Source: Adineta steineri (lineage: Eukaryota; Rotifera; Eurotatoria; Adinetida; Adinetidae). Taken from it: a stretch of 64,000 nt of DNA. The position numbers and the translations under genes are program-made. Location of the stretch: contig CAJNOI010000119.1 of NCBI GenBank assembly GCA_905250115.1, positions 89,346-153,345 on the forward strand, in the 5' to 3' direction. The notes below the pieces were generated by a model that did not search any database, was not told the origin of the DNA, and saw only the letters and a program-made list of their open reading frames with translations. This document shows positions 24,742 through 37,326 of the stretch, piece by piece. Numbering within the stretch: position 1 is the stretch's first letter; every line of letters begins with the position of its first letter.

Positions 24742-25835
24742 TTACTCTTTCTTTAAAATTAAATATGTCGCATAAGTATTTATATCATTTTCAAATACTT
24801 CATTATTAATTGTTTGTTCATATAAATGCCAAAATTGCTTTATTATTTCATCTATTTCTTGATTTGATCGCCTGTTTATTTGTAATGATTGTTTCAATGC
24901 TAATTCCGTTCCTGATTGCATCAACATTGTTAAAGATTTAGCTAAATGAGTATGTGTTATTTCATGATTTCGATATTGATGAAAAATCAATGATTTTAAA
25001 CAAACTAATTCAACTTTAATTAATTTTAATGAACATCGATGAAATAATTCCATATCAATACATTCTGATAATGAACGTAAATAAAATGGAATAGTAAAAT
25101 CTAATAATTCATTTGTTGTTAGTCGTGAAATTAATTGAACACATTTATAAATTAAATCAAAATAATGATTAAAACCCATTTCACCTTTTTCGTTTATACT
25201 TGGAATATTAAGAATAAGAATTCCACCCGATATTAATTCATGTGAACGATGTTCAATAAATAAATTAAAATCAAGTTTAGATTGATGTTGAAATAATTTA
25301 CGTTCATTATCATTTGCAAATTGAAAATAACAATGATTATGTATATTACAAGGTTTTTTAGATAAATAATGTAATGATGCAGATGAATAACCTATTGAAA
25401 GACTATTTGTTGGAAGACATTGTTCATAAAATGAACGTCCGGTAGCTAGACCATAATATGAATTATCATCGATAAGAACTTGAAAAAATTTTGTCCAATT
25501 ATTTGTTATAATATCATTATGAATAATTAATGGTATACCGAGAAATTTTTTTGTTTTTTTTAAATATTCAATAATTATTTTCATAGTTTGAATAGAATAT
25601 TTTCCATAAGATGAACCAAAATCAGCTATAATTAATGATGTTGATGTTGAAATATTTAATGAATCAATTCCTAAATAAATATAAAATGTAGTCGGATCAT
25701 CGAAATTATGATGAGCAATTTGATTGTTTTGTTTTAATCGTAAACAACCACAACAACAAAATAAACGTTGAATATCTTAATAATAGACTAATTAGAATAA
25801 ATCTCTTTTTTTCTATTAATTTTCATACCATTCAT
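24742..25835 (-). CDS. SABATH-type SAM-dependent carboxyl methyltransferase
   Basis: Two exons: a 7-bp first exon (25829-25835, encoding Met-Asn and the first base of the next codon) and 24742-25775, phase 1, 346 aa. SAM-binding motif I reads IADFGSSYGKYS. The family-diagnostic stretch SFYEQCLPTNSLSIGYSSAS followed by LHYLSKKP matches the SABATH fold, known for methylating carboxyl groups of small acids such as salicylate, jasmonate or farnesoic acid in plants and some invertebrates and bacteria. GGILIL follows in the next motif. Length is normal for the family (350-380). The tiny first exon is my inference, since without it there is no good start for motif I; the alternative ATG at 25584 would lack the SAM-binding motif. 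The substrate is unknown, and a plant-like or bacterial origin is possible. Confidence 0.82.
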
Positions 25836-26707
25836 TGTCAAACTAGTCGATAAAAATAATATTTTTAACTCTATTAAAGAGAAAAAAATTATGCATTCAT
25901 CGATGTTGATCTAACAAAGACATTGTAAGTTAACTTGTTTTATCCAGGAAATTAATAAAGAAAAAAAAATTACTTTTTCTTCATGACTGCATGAAAGATT
26001 ATATAAACAATTTTCTAATGTATGCCATAATAAAAAAGAATGATGGCAACAGCATGTATTCTATTTTGACGGATTGATCGAAGCTATTGACGATGTTTCG
26101 ATCATGAAAAAAGAATGCATTTTTTACATAGACAAATTAAAAATATATGTCTGTATGGAGATATTTATTAGATGTAAGTATTTTTATTAATGATATTTTC
26201 TTTTAATACTAAATAAACAAGCATTTTATTATTGATATAATGAATTTATATGACAATCGATATATAAGTGTTGTCTGTTCATTTATGTAAACAATATTAC
26301 ATTAAATACTATATGCCGATATTAATATTATATGTAAATTGAATGTACCAAAAGTTTTGCGACATTTTTTTATTTCGTATATAATTCGATTTGAAAAAAC
26401 ATGATAAAACGTTAATCTGTTTAGAAAAGACGCGCTACGAATAGATTTATTCTGATGATTTTCCTATATTTAATATGTACGACTCGTATGGAAAGTTTTT
26501 TTTATGCATCTTTCTATTCATTGAATCATTTATGTAATATAAAATTACTTTTTATTTATTAAGTATTTGCTAGAATTTGAATTTAATTTCAAATGATTAT
26601 AAATATTTGTAAAAAAAAATTATTTTTTTTTATGATTAAAACTTCCTATTGTTCTTTTATTCTCTTCTTAAAGTTAAAATCACATAACATTATATATCTT
26701 TAAACGT
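25836..26707. other. Intergenic stretch
   Basis: AT-rich, with no gene, RNA or repeat recognised. It holds the promoter side of the methyltransferase and the 3' side of the CHORD gene. Confidence 0.5.
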
Positions 26708-27761
26708 TTAGTTTAATTGTAATGGTCGATCTAATCTTGACCAACTAAGTGGTTCAGCTTTTTTAAGAATTATTTCTATTTTACTCTGCAATAATTCAAC
26801 TGTTGATAGGTTAACATCAATTAATCCATATAATTCCCATTCATTCGAAAAACGTTTGGTTTTTATGTCGGTACCAAATCTTGTATCAACTTTTAAACGA
26901 CCAGCATTTAATTCAACTTTTGTTTGATCTGGACGTGGCATTTTAGAATATATACTAAGAACAACGGATGAACCTTGTTGATGAAAATCATAACGGCATG
27001 ATGTTTTAAGAACTTGTGGATCATCTTCATCGGTCGATTGTGGAGCTTCACTACGCCATAAATGTTCACCTTCAGTACAACCTGGTTGATTAGTAAAAGC
27101 TTCAAAATCAGTTGTTCTCTTTTGACAACATGACCAAAATTTCATACCTAAAAATATTCGATTACTCTAATTTTTTTATCATTAAAATTAATTTTTTTAT
27201 TTTACCTTCATGAAAAATTGGAACACCTGGATGAAATCTACATGATGTTGCTTGTTCTTGTTCAACTGTAGTATACTGAGCAGTACATGTTGAATGTCGA
27301 CATGGAGTACCAGGTTTAATATCATCACCTGTTTGTTCTTTTTGTGTACCATCAGCTTTTGGTGTATTAGTTAATTTATCAAGTGCTGTTTGAAGACTTG
27401 TTGCAACAGTGAATTTCATAGTAGTTAATGGAGTATCTATTGACGGTCGTTCAACAGTAGGTATGTGTGGTTTGGGTAATTCTTGACGGACAACAGGTTT
27501 AGGTGGTGTTTCTTGTTCACTAGGACGAGGAGCGACTGGTTCTTCGGGCTTAGTTCCTAGATGAGCACCTCGTGTACAACCTGGTATAGATAGAAATGTA
27601 CTGAAATCATGTGATTTCTTTTGACAACAAGACCAGATTTTATAAGCATCATGGAAATAAGGTAAGCCAGGATGATATTGACAAGCTACATCATCTATTG
27701 ATGGATCATTTGTTAATGTATAATTTTTTTGACAACCACGATTATAACAAAAATGTGACAT
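26708..27761 (-). CDS. CHORDC1: CHORD- and CS-domain co-chaperone
   Basis: Two exons (27206-27761 and 26708-27147), 331 aa, the normal size for the animal CHORDC1/morgana family. CHORD 1 occupies about residues 5-65 (CYNRGCQKNY, CQYHPGLPYFHDAYKIWSCC, CTRGAHLG), with the zinc-binding Cys/His pattern complete. A Pro-rich linker follows (about 70-140). CHORD 2 is at about 150-215 (CRHSTCTAQY, CRFHPGVPIFHEG, KFWSCCQKRT), and the CS domain, an HSP20-like sandwich, spans about 220-320 (CRYDFHQQGSSVVLSIYSK). The family binds HSP90 in an ATP-sensitive way and acts in stress responses and centrosome control. The intron falls within CHORD 2, between HEG and MKFWSCC. This is a clear animal orthologue. 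Confidence 0.93.
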
Positions 27762-28356
27762 ATCTTTTGATCTGCAATAAACAAGAGAAATAATAATAAT
27801 AATATTAATAAATTGCGTTATATTTTCTTCTATTTAGAACTAGAATACATATACAAAGAATATGATTCAATGCATGATCCTATTGGTAGAATAGTGGAAA
27901 AAAAATAAATAGACTCCTTAGTAACATAAGATGTCACTATTATTCGAGTAAAAAAATGAAAATAGAACTTGTTGTAATCCTGATAGATTTCGTTCAACAC
28001 TCTATTTTAAATATATCATATAATCAACAATATTAAATGATTTATCTATCTAGGAATTATTTGTAATGGATAAAAATTTATTAATTAATAAAAAACAAAA
28101 AATTACACAAGTCAAAATCGTTTATTAATAATAGAAAAAAATGTATGAATAAATATTTAACATATTGAATTTTCATATCGTTCCTAGTATGAAGATAAAC
28201 TTGACTGGATATACAAACTTTTTGAATATTGTAGATTGTGTACATGATGATTATTTTATTTTTCATTATTATCATAAAGTGAAGTTTAGACAACTTTACC
28301 TATATCAAGGAGATGAACATTCGATTTAGATAAAAATATAAGAAAGAAAAATTGAA
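27762..28356. other. Intergenic stretch
   Basis: AT-rich, with no supported feature. A TATAG acceptor-like site near 28300-28304 could add a very short last exon to the TIL-domain gene, but the open frame would end within a few codons either way. Confidence 0.45.
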
Positions 28357-29233
28357 TTATTTACCATTTTGACATCGTGATTCTTTAATACATTTGTAAT
28401 TATTACTTGCATCACGGATAAATCCTTTTTTACATACACATTGATGGATGCTACACAGGCGTGAACATACAGTTCCACTAGATTCCTGACATGTTGGTTG
28501 ACATGATGGAGATGGTGCACATGATCCATTTATTTCTTCATTGTCACCACATGTTGACGTTGGAATTGTACTTGTACTTGTGCTTGTATCTAATAAGATT
28601 TACATTAAAAGTATAAGATATTTACTATTATTGAAAAAGTTTTCTTACAAATTTGGCACTTTGTTTGAGGGATACATTGTAAATTATTACTATTATCTCG
28701 TACAAAACCATTTTTACAGTTACATGAATTAGGTTCACAAATATCTGGACATACCGTACCATTCGGATTTTCACAAGATGGTTGACAGGATGAAATTGAA
28801 CCACAACTACCAGCTGGTACTTCATTAGAACCACATGTTGACGATTTAGTATTAATTACTACATTGAAAACAACGAAACATAAAACATACAAGTTCTTTG
28901 TGTAGAAACGAATACTTACCATTACATTGCTCTTCGCTAACACACGTCGTATTTGTATCAGAAACTCGTACAAAATCATTCATGCAACGACAACCTTGAG
29001 AACACACCATTGATGGACATGCAGTTCCATTAGGTTTAGCACATGTTGGTTGACATGAAATAGCCATTCCACATGCCACATATTCTTCATTTGACATACA
29101 AACTTTTGCAGTTACCACTATAAAATTTACATTATATTCAATACGTCGCTGAAAAAAACGACTTACATTCAATATGTCCATATACAAAAAGTATTGTTAA
29201 TATAAAAGTAAACATTGTCAATGATACATTCAT
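28357..29233 (-). CDS. Secreted protein with three TIL (trypsin-inhibitor-like) domains
   Basis: Four exons (29167-29233, 28920-29117, 28649-28858, 28357-28589), all phase 1, 235 aa. Exon 1 is a signal peptide (about residues 1-20). Each of the other exons encodes one Cys-rich domain with the TIL pattern: C..NE....G....C.PTC..P.GT.C...C...C.C..GFVR......C. Domain 3 keeps the pattern with TCQESSGTVCSRLC. TIL domains usually block serine proteases by a canonical loop and are also found in mucins and von Willebrand factor. Secreted multi-TIL proteins often defend against microbial or gut proteases. One domain per phase-1 exon is the usual sign of growth by exon duplication. A short Thr/Ser linker (TSTSTSTIPTS) precedes domain 3. 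Confidence 0.88.
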
Positions 29234-29934
29234 TATCGATAATATTTTTTAAGACTAATATCACAATTTGTTGAGATATACGAGTAAAACAACTATTTAT
29301 ATAATATTATTCAAAGACTAAAGAGTAAAAAAATATGTATCTATATATAGACGCTATGTGCAAATCGTATGATGTCAATACATGTGTCAAAAAAGTATAA
29401 TATATTCATTGTATTTTGTGTTTTTTTCTCTACGTAACAAAAGGGTTTTATATAGATATATATATATATATATTTATACAAAAAAGTTCGATTAGAACAA
29501 AGATTCTATAAAGCATCATCTGAATAATTTAAAGTAAATAATGTTATGCAAAACTTAATTTTATCTTCTTTTATTAAGACAAGAAGGATCAAAGACATAT
29601 TGAAATATGTGTAAAACAAATTTGATATTACTATATCCTATATTCATTTAATCACAAATAAGATATCATTATTTCTACTGTAGTTTTCTAATGTTTGATC
29701 CTTATGAAATATATTCTTACATGAATTCTTTTCGATCAAATATTTAATTAATAAATTCATTTTATATAAAGATATTCAGAATGAAAACCTTTCATTATTC
29801 TTTTCGTCTTTTATTCGTAGTATAAAAAGATGCTTCAAAATTGTTCAATAATAAATTTAAAATAATTCTCTAAATATTTGTTTTCATAATTAATTCAGTT
29901 GACGAAAGTCTCTTTCTATTTCATTCTCCAATTT
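29234..29934. other. Intergenic stretch
   Basis: AT-rich, with a TA dinucleotide tract at about 29453-29474. No gene is seen. Confidence 0.5.
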
Positions 29935-30201
29935 TTATTGCCTTTGTGTTGTTGTTAAATTGTAACAAATTGAATCGATAAAACCTGGTCCTGGTAATGG
30001 AGAACAATCTTGTGGATATTGTTGACAACAGTTACCGTTACATTTATTGTCTATGTCACATGATTCAATAACGAAAGGTCGTTTTTTCTCAGGCGCACAT
30101 CCTTCTCCATGGCAACAGGTACAAATACAACGTGCAGAGCCATTTACATTTTGAAGAATTATTATAAAGCAAAGTATCACAATAATTACGAACAGACGCA
30201 T
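29935..30201 (-). CDS. Small secreted cysteine-rich peptide
   Basis: A single-exon ORF of 88 aa. Residues 1-21 form a strong signal peptide (basic start, then VIIVILCFIIILQ, with a likely cleavage near VNGSA). The mature part of about 65 residues carries ten cysteines, including CICTCC, CNGNCC and later single Cys. It is Pro/Gly-rich near PLPGPGF and ends in a polar tail. I do not recognise the family; it could be an antimicrobial, inhibitor or matrix peptide. The next gene towards lower coordinates (28357-29233) is also a secreted Cys-rich protein on the same strand, but there is no sequence similarity between them. Function is unknown. Confidence 0.6.
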   Translation of the reverse strand: MRLFVIIVILCFIIILQNVNGSARCICTCCHGEGCAPEKKRPFVIESCDIDNKCNGNCCQQYPQDCSPLPGPGFIDSICYNLTTTQRQ

Positions 30202-31235
30202 TTCAAATTTTTATTGTAAAAGTTATTTGAAAAACCAATCAATCTCAAACTGAATATATATAGTTGATCACTATTATTATGTATGTGTTTTATCAAACTC
30301 AATGATATACTCTACATGTATATATATATGCAGCGAAAAAAGATACCTCTATTTTTTTAGTATTAAAAATATTTATTTAGTTATATATTTTGGAATTTGA
30401 TAATATACAATCAAATAATTTTATATTCAATCCAAAGAAAAATATAATAAAGAAATAACTATTGAAGTTTTCTTTCACATAATTTATGTTGATATAAATA
30501 TTTAAGTTTAATGATCCATATTTGATATAAAAATAAAGAAACAGACGAAAATTTTATGATATTGATTGAGTTCTTGGTATTACATTCAACATTTGATAAA
30601 GTTTTTTTGCAAATCTAAACCTGATACTATTGAATCAATTTATTCATTTGATTAATTTCATCAACAATATGAAAGTTATTTATATTATTTTAAAATACAT
30701 AGCATCTAGAGCAAACTCATACAAATTTAAAAACATATCAGTTATACACGCTGATGATATAAATCATTAAAAACGTGCAGGGTTATTTACAAGTATATTT
30801 TATATCTTTTTTTCTTTTCTTGATATGCATCGATGAAAACTACATGTGCTGTTGTCACTCGTGTGAAGGTTTTTTCCTTCCAACTATCGCAAACATTTAT
30901 TTAGTTGTATGATAATGATCGACTGACACATAAACTATATTATTTTTTTTCTAATTATATGAATCACTTCCTTTTCGTTATAGAATGTTATTTTCGAAGG
31001 TGATGAAATTCAATAATTATAAAAGAAAATTTGACTCATCCGTATATTCATCCAACTTATGTGTACAATTTATTTTCCTTGATTCAATGATGTTTATAAC
31101 ATACATGAATTCGTATTTGCATACAGGAACGAACAATAAAATAGAAAGAAAAACGATTACAAGTGCATTATACAATATCGATACTACTAAAAATGATTCA
31201 TGGTAAATCAACTACGTGTTCTTTCGTTGTTCTAT
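30202..31235. other. Intergenic stretch
   Basis: No supported gene. A pair of overlapping, complementary ORFs at 30985-31211 has no motif and is probably chance. Short palindromes such as AAGGTTTTTTCCTT (about 30866-30880) are unremarkable in AT-rich DNA. Confidence 0.45.
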
Positions 31236-32113
31236 TCAATAAAAAGTTGCAATGCTGTGATGACGATGATGATGATGATGATGGTGGTGAGATCGATATT
31301 GTGGCTGCGACAAATCATATCGATGAAGACGAGAACTAGGTCGATGTTTTGAATCATTTTTTGGAGGATCCTTTAACATAAACGATAAATATCTTCAATT
31401 TATATAAATTTTAATATAAAGCTGTTACTTACTGCAGGAAGTCCAGCAGGTCTAACTTTACCGGTTGCAGGAGGTCCAGTAGGATTAGCTCTACCCGTTG
31501 CATTCGCTCTTGGTGGTATTGATGGTGGTGGTGGTGGTACTAGAGTTCGTTGAACCTATATCGAAATATTATTCAAATTACTTTTATTATATATTGATAA
31601 AAATAATGTTATTTTACTTACAATTTCATTAATTTCTCGTAAATCATCTTCGGCATCTGCTTTATTTTCAGGTATTAATCGACCGAGAATATTGATCTGT
31701 AATCCAACTGAAAGATCATTAGCATATTGATTAAGCTCTTGATTTAATTCATGGAATTTATCAGCATGATTAGAATGATTTCTTATACGTGAAAACCATC
31801 CAGTTTTACCGAATTTTTCTATAAATGCTAAACATTCTTTTAAAAATGTAAGAAAACTTTCGAGTGCTTTTCTTATTGGACCACCAGATAAATTTTCTAA
31901 TTGTTTTACATTTAAAAATCCAATTAATCTATCAATACGGGCACTTAATGCTATCGATTGCTTTTTATTAACTTTAACATTTTTAGAAGCAGTATTGATT
32001 TTACTACCAGTTTGATGAATACCACTAACAAGACCCGACATGGCACTTTGTGCATTGCCTGCCGCATTACCTGCCATATTACCAACCATATTACCAACCA
32101 TATTACCCAGCAT
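31236..32113 (-). CDS. Four-helix-bundle (MLKL/HeLo-like) protein with glycine-zipper start and His-rich tail
   Basis: Three phase-0 exons (31622-32113, 31433-31555, 31236-31370), 249 aa. Residues 1-35 are a Gly/Asn/Met repeat (GNMVGNMVGNMAGNAAGNA), like a glycine zipper able to pack in membranes. Residues 50-165 are helical. The segment around KALESFLTFLKECLAFIEKF, KTGWFSRIRNHSNHADKFHELN and LREINEIV resembles the N-terminal four-helix bundle of MLKL and HeLo-type proteins, which attack membranes in regulated cell death. The remaining 85 residues are Pro-rich (five consecutive Pro), then end with a run of seven His plus more. No kinase or NACHT part is attached. The family call is moderate; a plain coiled helical adaptor is the alternative. 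Confidence 0.55.
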
Positions 32114-34726
32114 TTCAACGAATAATAATGCAGTAATAGAAACAAAAAATTTCAGTTATCTAAAATAAATATTTGTATAATAAATAGTTATAGGTAAACT
32201 ATACCTATTTATACTTTCCTTTTCAACGTCTGATTGTAATTTTCCCTAGAAAAAAAATTTGAATGTCATATATACACTATGCTTGGAATATATTTTTTTC
32301 CAAGTCATAGACAACGCTCTATTGATTAATATGATATGTGTATCAATTCGGAAGTACATGATTTTATTTCGTTGTGATATATGGACATATTTAATTGATT
32401 GTCATTGATTTTTGCAATTTCCTATACGGTAAACATCAATCAGATGTTTTCAATAATAGGAACAGTATTTGTATGTGAACAATAATAAGAGAAAAGAAAC
32501 AAATCGATAGAAAATAAATCTATTTGTAATGTATTATTATTTACATACTGAAAGAAATCATAAGATCGTATTACTTTTAAAGAAAAATATATTGAAAAAT
32601 GTTTGTTTATTCGCTTTAATATGTTTAGCAGTTTAACGAATATCAGAAAGGGCGATTGTAACACCACCTGGAATCAGTTCCCTTGAGGGTGTGGGTGTGG
32701 GTGTGGGTGTGGGTGTGGGTGTGGGTGTGGGTGTAGATATAAGATTCATCTTATTAAGTATACTCACACCCACACCCTCTATTGAATATTAAATGAAAAA
32801 TTATTAGTAAATATCAATAATTAAGTCTGATCATAGCTGAAACAAAAAACGTTTTAATTTTACTTCAAAAATATCGTTATTTAACCATACTCATTCGTTT
32901 TACACATATGGATGATGCACATGAATGATCATTTTGATTCTCTCTTGTCCATTATCGATATTTTATATATTGATCATTTCTTTCATATATTCTCTCTTCA
33001 GCAAGAGACAACTATTCGTTGAATTGTGCATTTGTATACCTGTTTGACTCATCAACGGTATTTGCTTCTTTATTTAATTTAGCATAAAACTGATTGTAAA
33101 GTATCATACGTTTTTTTATAGGTAAAATATATCAAATTTCATCATCTAATGCATCTATGAAACAATGAAAAATATTCTTTGAATCCTTCGATCATAGTTT
33201 ATATTCGAATTGTTTACCAAACTTCACATGGTCAAATATCTCATCTTGATGACTATAATCCTAAAAAGTTGTAATAAACTGATTATACTATAATTTCGTC
33301 TGAGTAAGATAAATATTTTTTCAATGATACTAAATCAACTTATGAACTTTTTCTAATTATTATTTATTTAGATTGTATAATTTTTTGATATATATGTCCA
33401 GTGACTAATTATCAATTCGAATTAGAAACTAAAATAAACGCATGTTGTCTAACTTTAAAAGTAATTATGTTCAGAAAAAATACTTCAGAATATTGAGACC
33501 CGCTTCGTATGATAATGATTTATATCGATTGTCCTTCGAATAATATTATATGATTGCATTATAATGTTATTAACCAAGAGCTTATTTTATCTATTGATAT
33601 TTCTTTGCTTTTCATCATCCAGTTCAATATGTGTCACCCGAAAAACGAATATTGTCTTTTATACACGTTACTTTATTTTTATGCTTGGAACTTGTTTGAC
33701 TCTTACTTTTCACCAAGTTATGTATTCTTTTTTGAAAAGGAAATGATCGATTTATAATTAAACTAATAATTAATAACAAAAAAATTTTGCATTGATTTTA
33801 ACTTGAAAATAAGGAAATCTAATTTATGAATAACTCCGAATAGTTGAGTTTATATTTAATATTCATATCCCATGGAGTTCTTGACAGACGCATTATACTA
33901 GCCGTTGAATATGTTTTTATAACTTGTTTTATATTACAATATATAAAAGGTGAAATTTTAGTATATTGACATAAACTATATTTATTTCTACTAACGGACA
34001 AAATTAAATAATATGTTTCATTCTGTCACTATTTCTTAAAATATGCTTCACACTTTAGAAAGAGAAGATTAAATGCTTTTTTTTCTTTTCTGCCATTCGC
34101 TAATATAACAAGAATGTACGTTCTTTTATTAAAACACCTGCAATGTCGATAATGTACAACAGCAACTAAAAAACAAGTTTGATTTTGACAAAAAATAATC
34201 TTTTTTGTGTCAGACTTAAAACCATTTAATTCAAATGTGAGTTCTAAAATTGCATAGTTACATATAATTAGTTTAAATGTAATACTCATCGACATAAATG
34301 AAGTACAAAGTAGTTTTGAATTAGTAACCTATAAAATAACTTCACTTTTTGTAGTTTTCATCAGTACTTTTAATCGAAATCTGTAACCAAAGTAAAGATA
34401 AAAGCGAAAACATTGATTTATATAGATTATGATAAATGTTTCATTATATTTTATAGATTTATTGTAGAATTTGTTTTTGTCATGAACTTATGGTGTAAGT
34501 TAACAATGATTCTTACTTTTTATTTTTATCGCTGAAGGTATATGCTACATTACAACGATATGATAAATTTATCTAATGTTCCTTTTTGTTTAGTGTTACG
34601 ATCACGAAATACAAGGTTACCAAAACTGAAAGTAGTTTCGTTACTCTGAGACAAAATAAAATATTTATATCAAATCATTACAACTATAATTCAACCATAT
34701 CAATATTCACACATTAATAGATACGA
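32114..34726. other. Long intergenic stretch with the longest telomere-like tract
   Basis: No gene is supported. ORFs at 33.5-34.3 kb are low-complexity and lack motifs. The only structured item is the mini-element at 32682-32780. Confidence 0.5.
32682..32780. repeat. Telomere-like fold-back element with seven perfect TGTGGG units
   Basis: CTTGAGGG is followed by seven perfect TGTGGG units (32690-32731), an AT-rich spacer with TAGATATAAGATTCATC, and a C-rich arm CTCACACCCACACCCTCT. TGTGGG is the bdelloid telomere repeat as I recall it from published work. G-rich then C-rich on one strand is the head-to-head orientation. The perfect tract could be recent expansion of the arm. Confidence 0.85.
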
Positions 34727-36778
34727 ATGGCAACTCGACCACGTTTATTTGCCCGTACATGTGAAGTAAATCATAACTTCGTCCAGACATCGTCACCAAA
34801 AAAGTCTATTATTCTACTACTGGATATATTTTCAGATGTTGTGCATTTACGTCACAAACTCGACCATCTTTCCAACTGTCACTATTTTCAAGCATATACT
34901 ACAGATCATTGTTTAGATTTAATCAATCAGGATGATATTAAAGATGGTTTAGTTTTGCTTATTATTTCAACTCCATTTGTTGACTTTGATTTCGATACCT
35001 TGTTAGAAATTATGCCACAATTGTCATATATTTATTTATTTAATATAACTCCATACAATCAAAACTCAGTTCGTGATCTACGATTTCGTGGTATATTCGA
35101 TAATGTTCAATTATTAACTGAGCAAATACGTCAGGATATTGAAAACTTTGAATATTCCACTTATAAAAGCGCAGACATTCAATATATACTTGGAGATAGT
35201 GCAGCGTTTTTTTGGTATCGATTCTTCTTTAATATTCTAGACCATTTAAAACATACTGATATCGCAAAAAATGAAATGATTAGTCGAGTTCGTGCTATTT
35301 ATGAAGATAATATGTGTAGATTGGAAGAAATTGGTCTTTTTGAGAATGCATATTACTCTGATGATGTTATCAATTGGTATACTACAGAAAGCTTCTTCTA
35401 TCGTGGACTTAATACAGCATTACGTAGTTATGATATCAATGAAATATTTTTATGGCGATTTTATATTAGTGATCTTGATAGAAACCTTCGAAAACTATGC
35501 TCAAAACAAATGGATTCTCAGTCAAAGTGTGTGTTTCGAGGTCAACGGTTGTATACATATGATTTACGTAAGCTAGCAACGAGTGTAGGTAAGTTAATTG
35601 CAATGACTTCTTTTCTATCTACAACTTCGGACTACCATCTTGCGAAAATCTTTGCTGGAAATACTCCAGTTGATTCTCCTGTACAATCAGTTATCTACAA
35701 GATATTTATTGCATCAAACACCAATAAAATAGTATGTGCCGATATCTCGGAGTTAAGTGTGTGCAAAGAGGAAGATGAACATCTATTTTCAATACGATCA
35801 CTGTTTCGTATTGAACGAGTTGAATATTCTGATAATATATGGTGTATTGATTTAACAGCTGTAGATGAAGATGATCAACAATTTTGTACAGTAATCAATC
35901 CTTGGAAAGCAAAAATTAGTGAACAGAGTTTTTTTTCTGAACGTCATGAGCCATTATTTACTCGATTTTTAATCGATCAAAATAGTTCTTTTCTAGCTTT
36001 TCAACTACTTACGGATATAATGTTACGACTTCATCAAACTGACTTTGCTCGACAAGAAATGATTGAAATGTGTCGATTGAAATATGGAAATAGCTTAACT
36101 GATTTAGAGAAAATCAATGAATTTGAAAGATCCTATCAACATAGTCATGCCATAGAATGGTATACAACAAATTCTTTTCTTTATCAACTTCTTCATCAAG
36201 CACTGTGGATGGAAGATATTGATACGATTTTTAAACTACGCTAATATATCTATGATTTACATAATCAATTAGTTCAACTTCATAGATCTTATCTTGACTC
36301 TCTACCATCGGATCAACCAATATTAACACTATATCGTGGACAACGTATGAAAATTACTGAATTGACAAGACTTCAACAGAATGTTGGCAAACTAATATCT
36401 ATGAATAATTTTTTATCAACAACAAACAATGTTACAGCTGCTATCTTTTTTGCTGGTGATGGCTGTCTTAATGATCCAAACGGGGAAGTATCAGTTATTT
36501 ATCAAATCACAATTGACACAAGTGTTCACCATTCGATTCCATTCGCCAAAATCCAGTATGAAAGTATATTTGAAGATGAAGATGAAGTTTTATTTTCCAT
36601 GGCTTCAGTTTTTCGAATAGATAATGTTGAAAAGTATGAAACATTGTGGGTGGTTGAATTAACATTAATCAACAAAGAAGATGAAACATGGAATATTCTT
36701 ACAGCTCACTTAAATAAACAATATCAGTCAACCATCATGTATTTATTCAACAAACTATACTCTACATTGAGAGTTTAA
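34727..36778 (+). pseudogene. Tandem ADP-ribosyltransferase (ART) protein, split by one stop
   Basis: Two copies of an R-S-E-class (arginine-type) mono-ADP-ribosyltransferase module, as found in many bdelloid genes; these transfer ADP-ribose from NAD+ to proteins. An N-terminal region of about 150 residues comes first, reading like a receiver-type alpha/beta fold (SIILLLDIF, LVLLIIST), of unknown role. Module 1 (about 150-400) has FRGQR (Arg near 270), SFLSTTS (near 295-301) and the acidic EEDEHLFS with the ExE pair (near 348-351). Module 2 repeats the layout: helical lead with ARQEMIEMCRLKYG, then YRGQR, NFLSTTN and EDEDEVLFS. A TAA at 36242-36244 lies between the lead and the YRGQR of module 2; the frame stays open and similar on both sides. 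Module 1 is complete, so a shortened 505-residue protein might still be active. The alternative is assembly error. Confidence 0.82.
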
Positions 36779-37326
36779 TATTGTTTTTCAGTACTAGAGT
36801 ATAAAAGAAAAACATTTTTGTATAGCTTTTAATAATATAGTATTATATTATGTGTGATATAAATTCGAATATGTAACGTTTGTATATTGTGATTGATAAA
36901 ATGTAAATAATTGATACTAAGATTAGAAAAAGATAGAATCAATGAAATATACACAATGTAAAAGGACTATGAGAAAGATGTAATTATGTTAGACTTATCT
37001 CTATTCACCTCTTTCATCTTAACCTTGATCACGTTTCTATTCAACGTGATTATATTGATTGAAAACGTGGTCAGAATGTTCCTAGTTTCTTTTATGTCGT
37101 AAGATATAACGAATGAAGCGGCAATGTACGTAATGAAAGGAACTGACTCATAAATGATGCGTAAAATATGAGAGGAAGTAATTTCTTCACCTGTGTAAGT
37201 ATATAAAGAAGGCACATATAGTATCGTCTGTATAAATAATTGTCAACAGTATATTAAGTGAGTACAACAATTTTATACGACGAATATTGTAAAAACACAT
37301 TTATTTTATTAGTTTATTGTATACAA
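36779..37326. other. Intergenic stretch
   Basis: AT-rich, no gene recognised. An 82-codon minus ORF at 36967-37215 has no motif and overlaps the likely promoter of the next gene. Confidence 0.45.

Noticed and set aside
33554-34295. Several 60-88 codon ORFs on both strands
   Set aside because: Hydrophobic or low-complexity translations with no motif, overlapping one another; no splice partners found.
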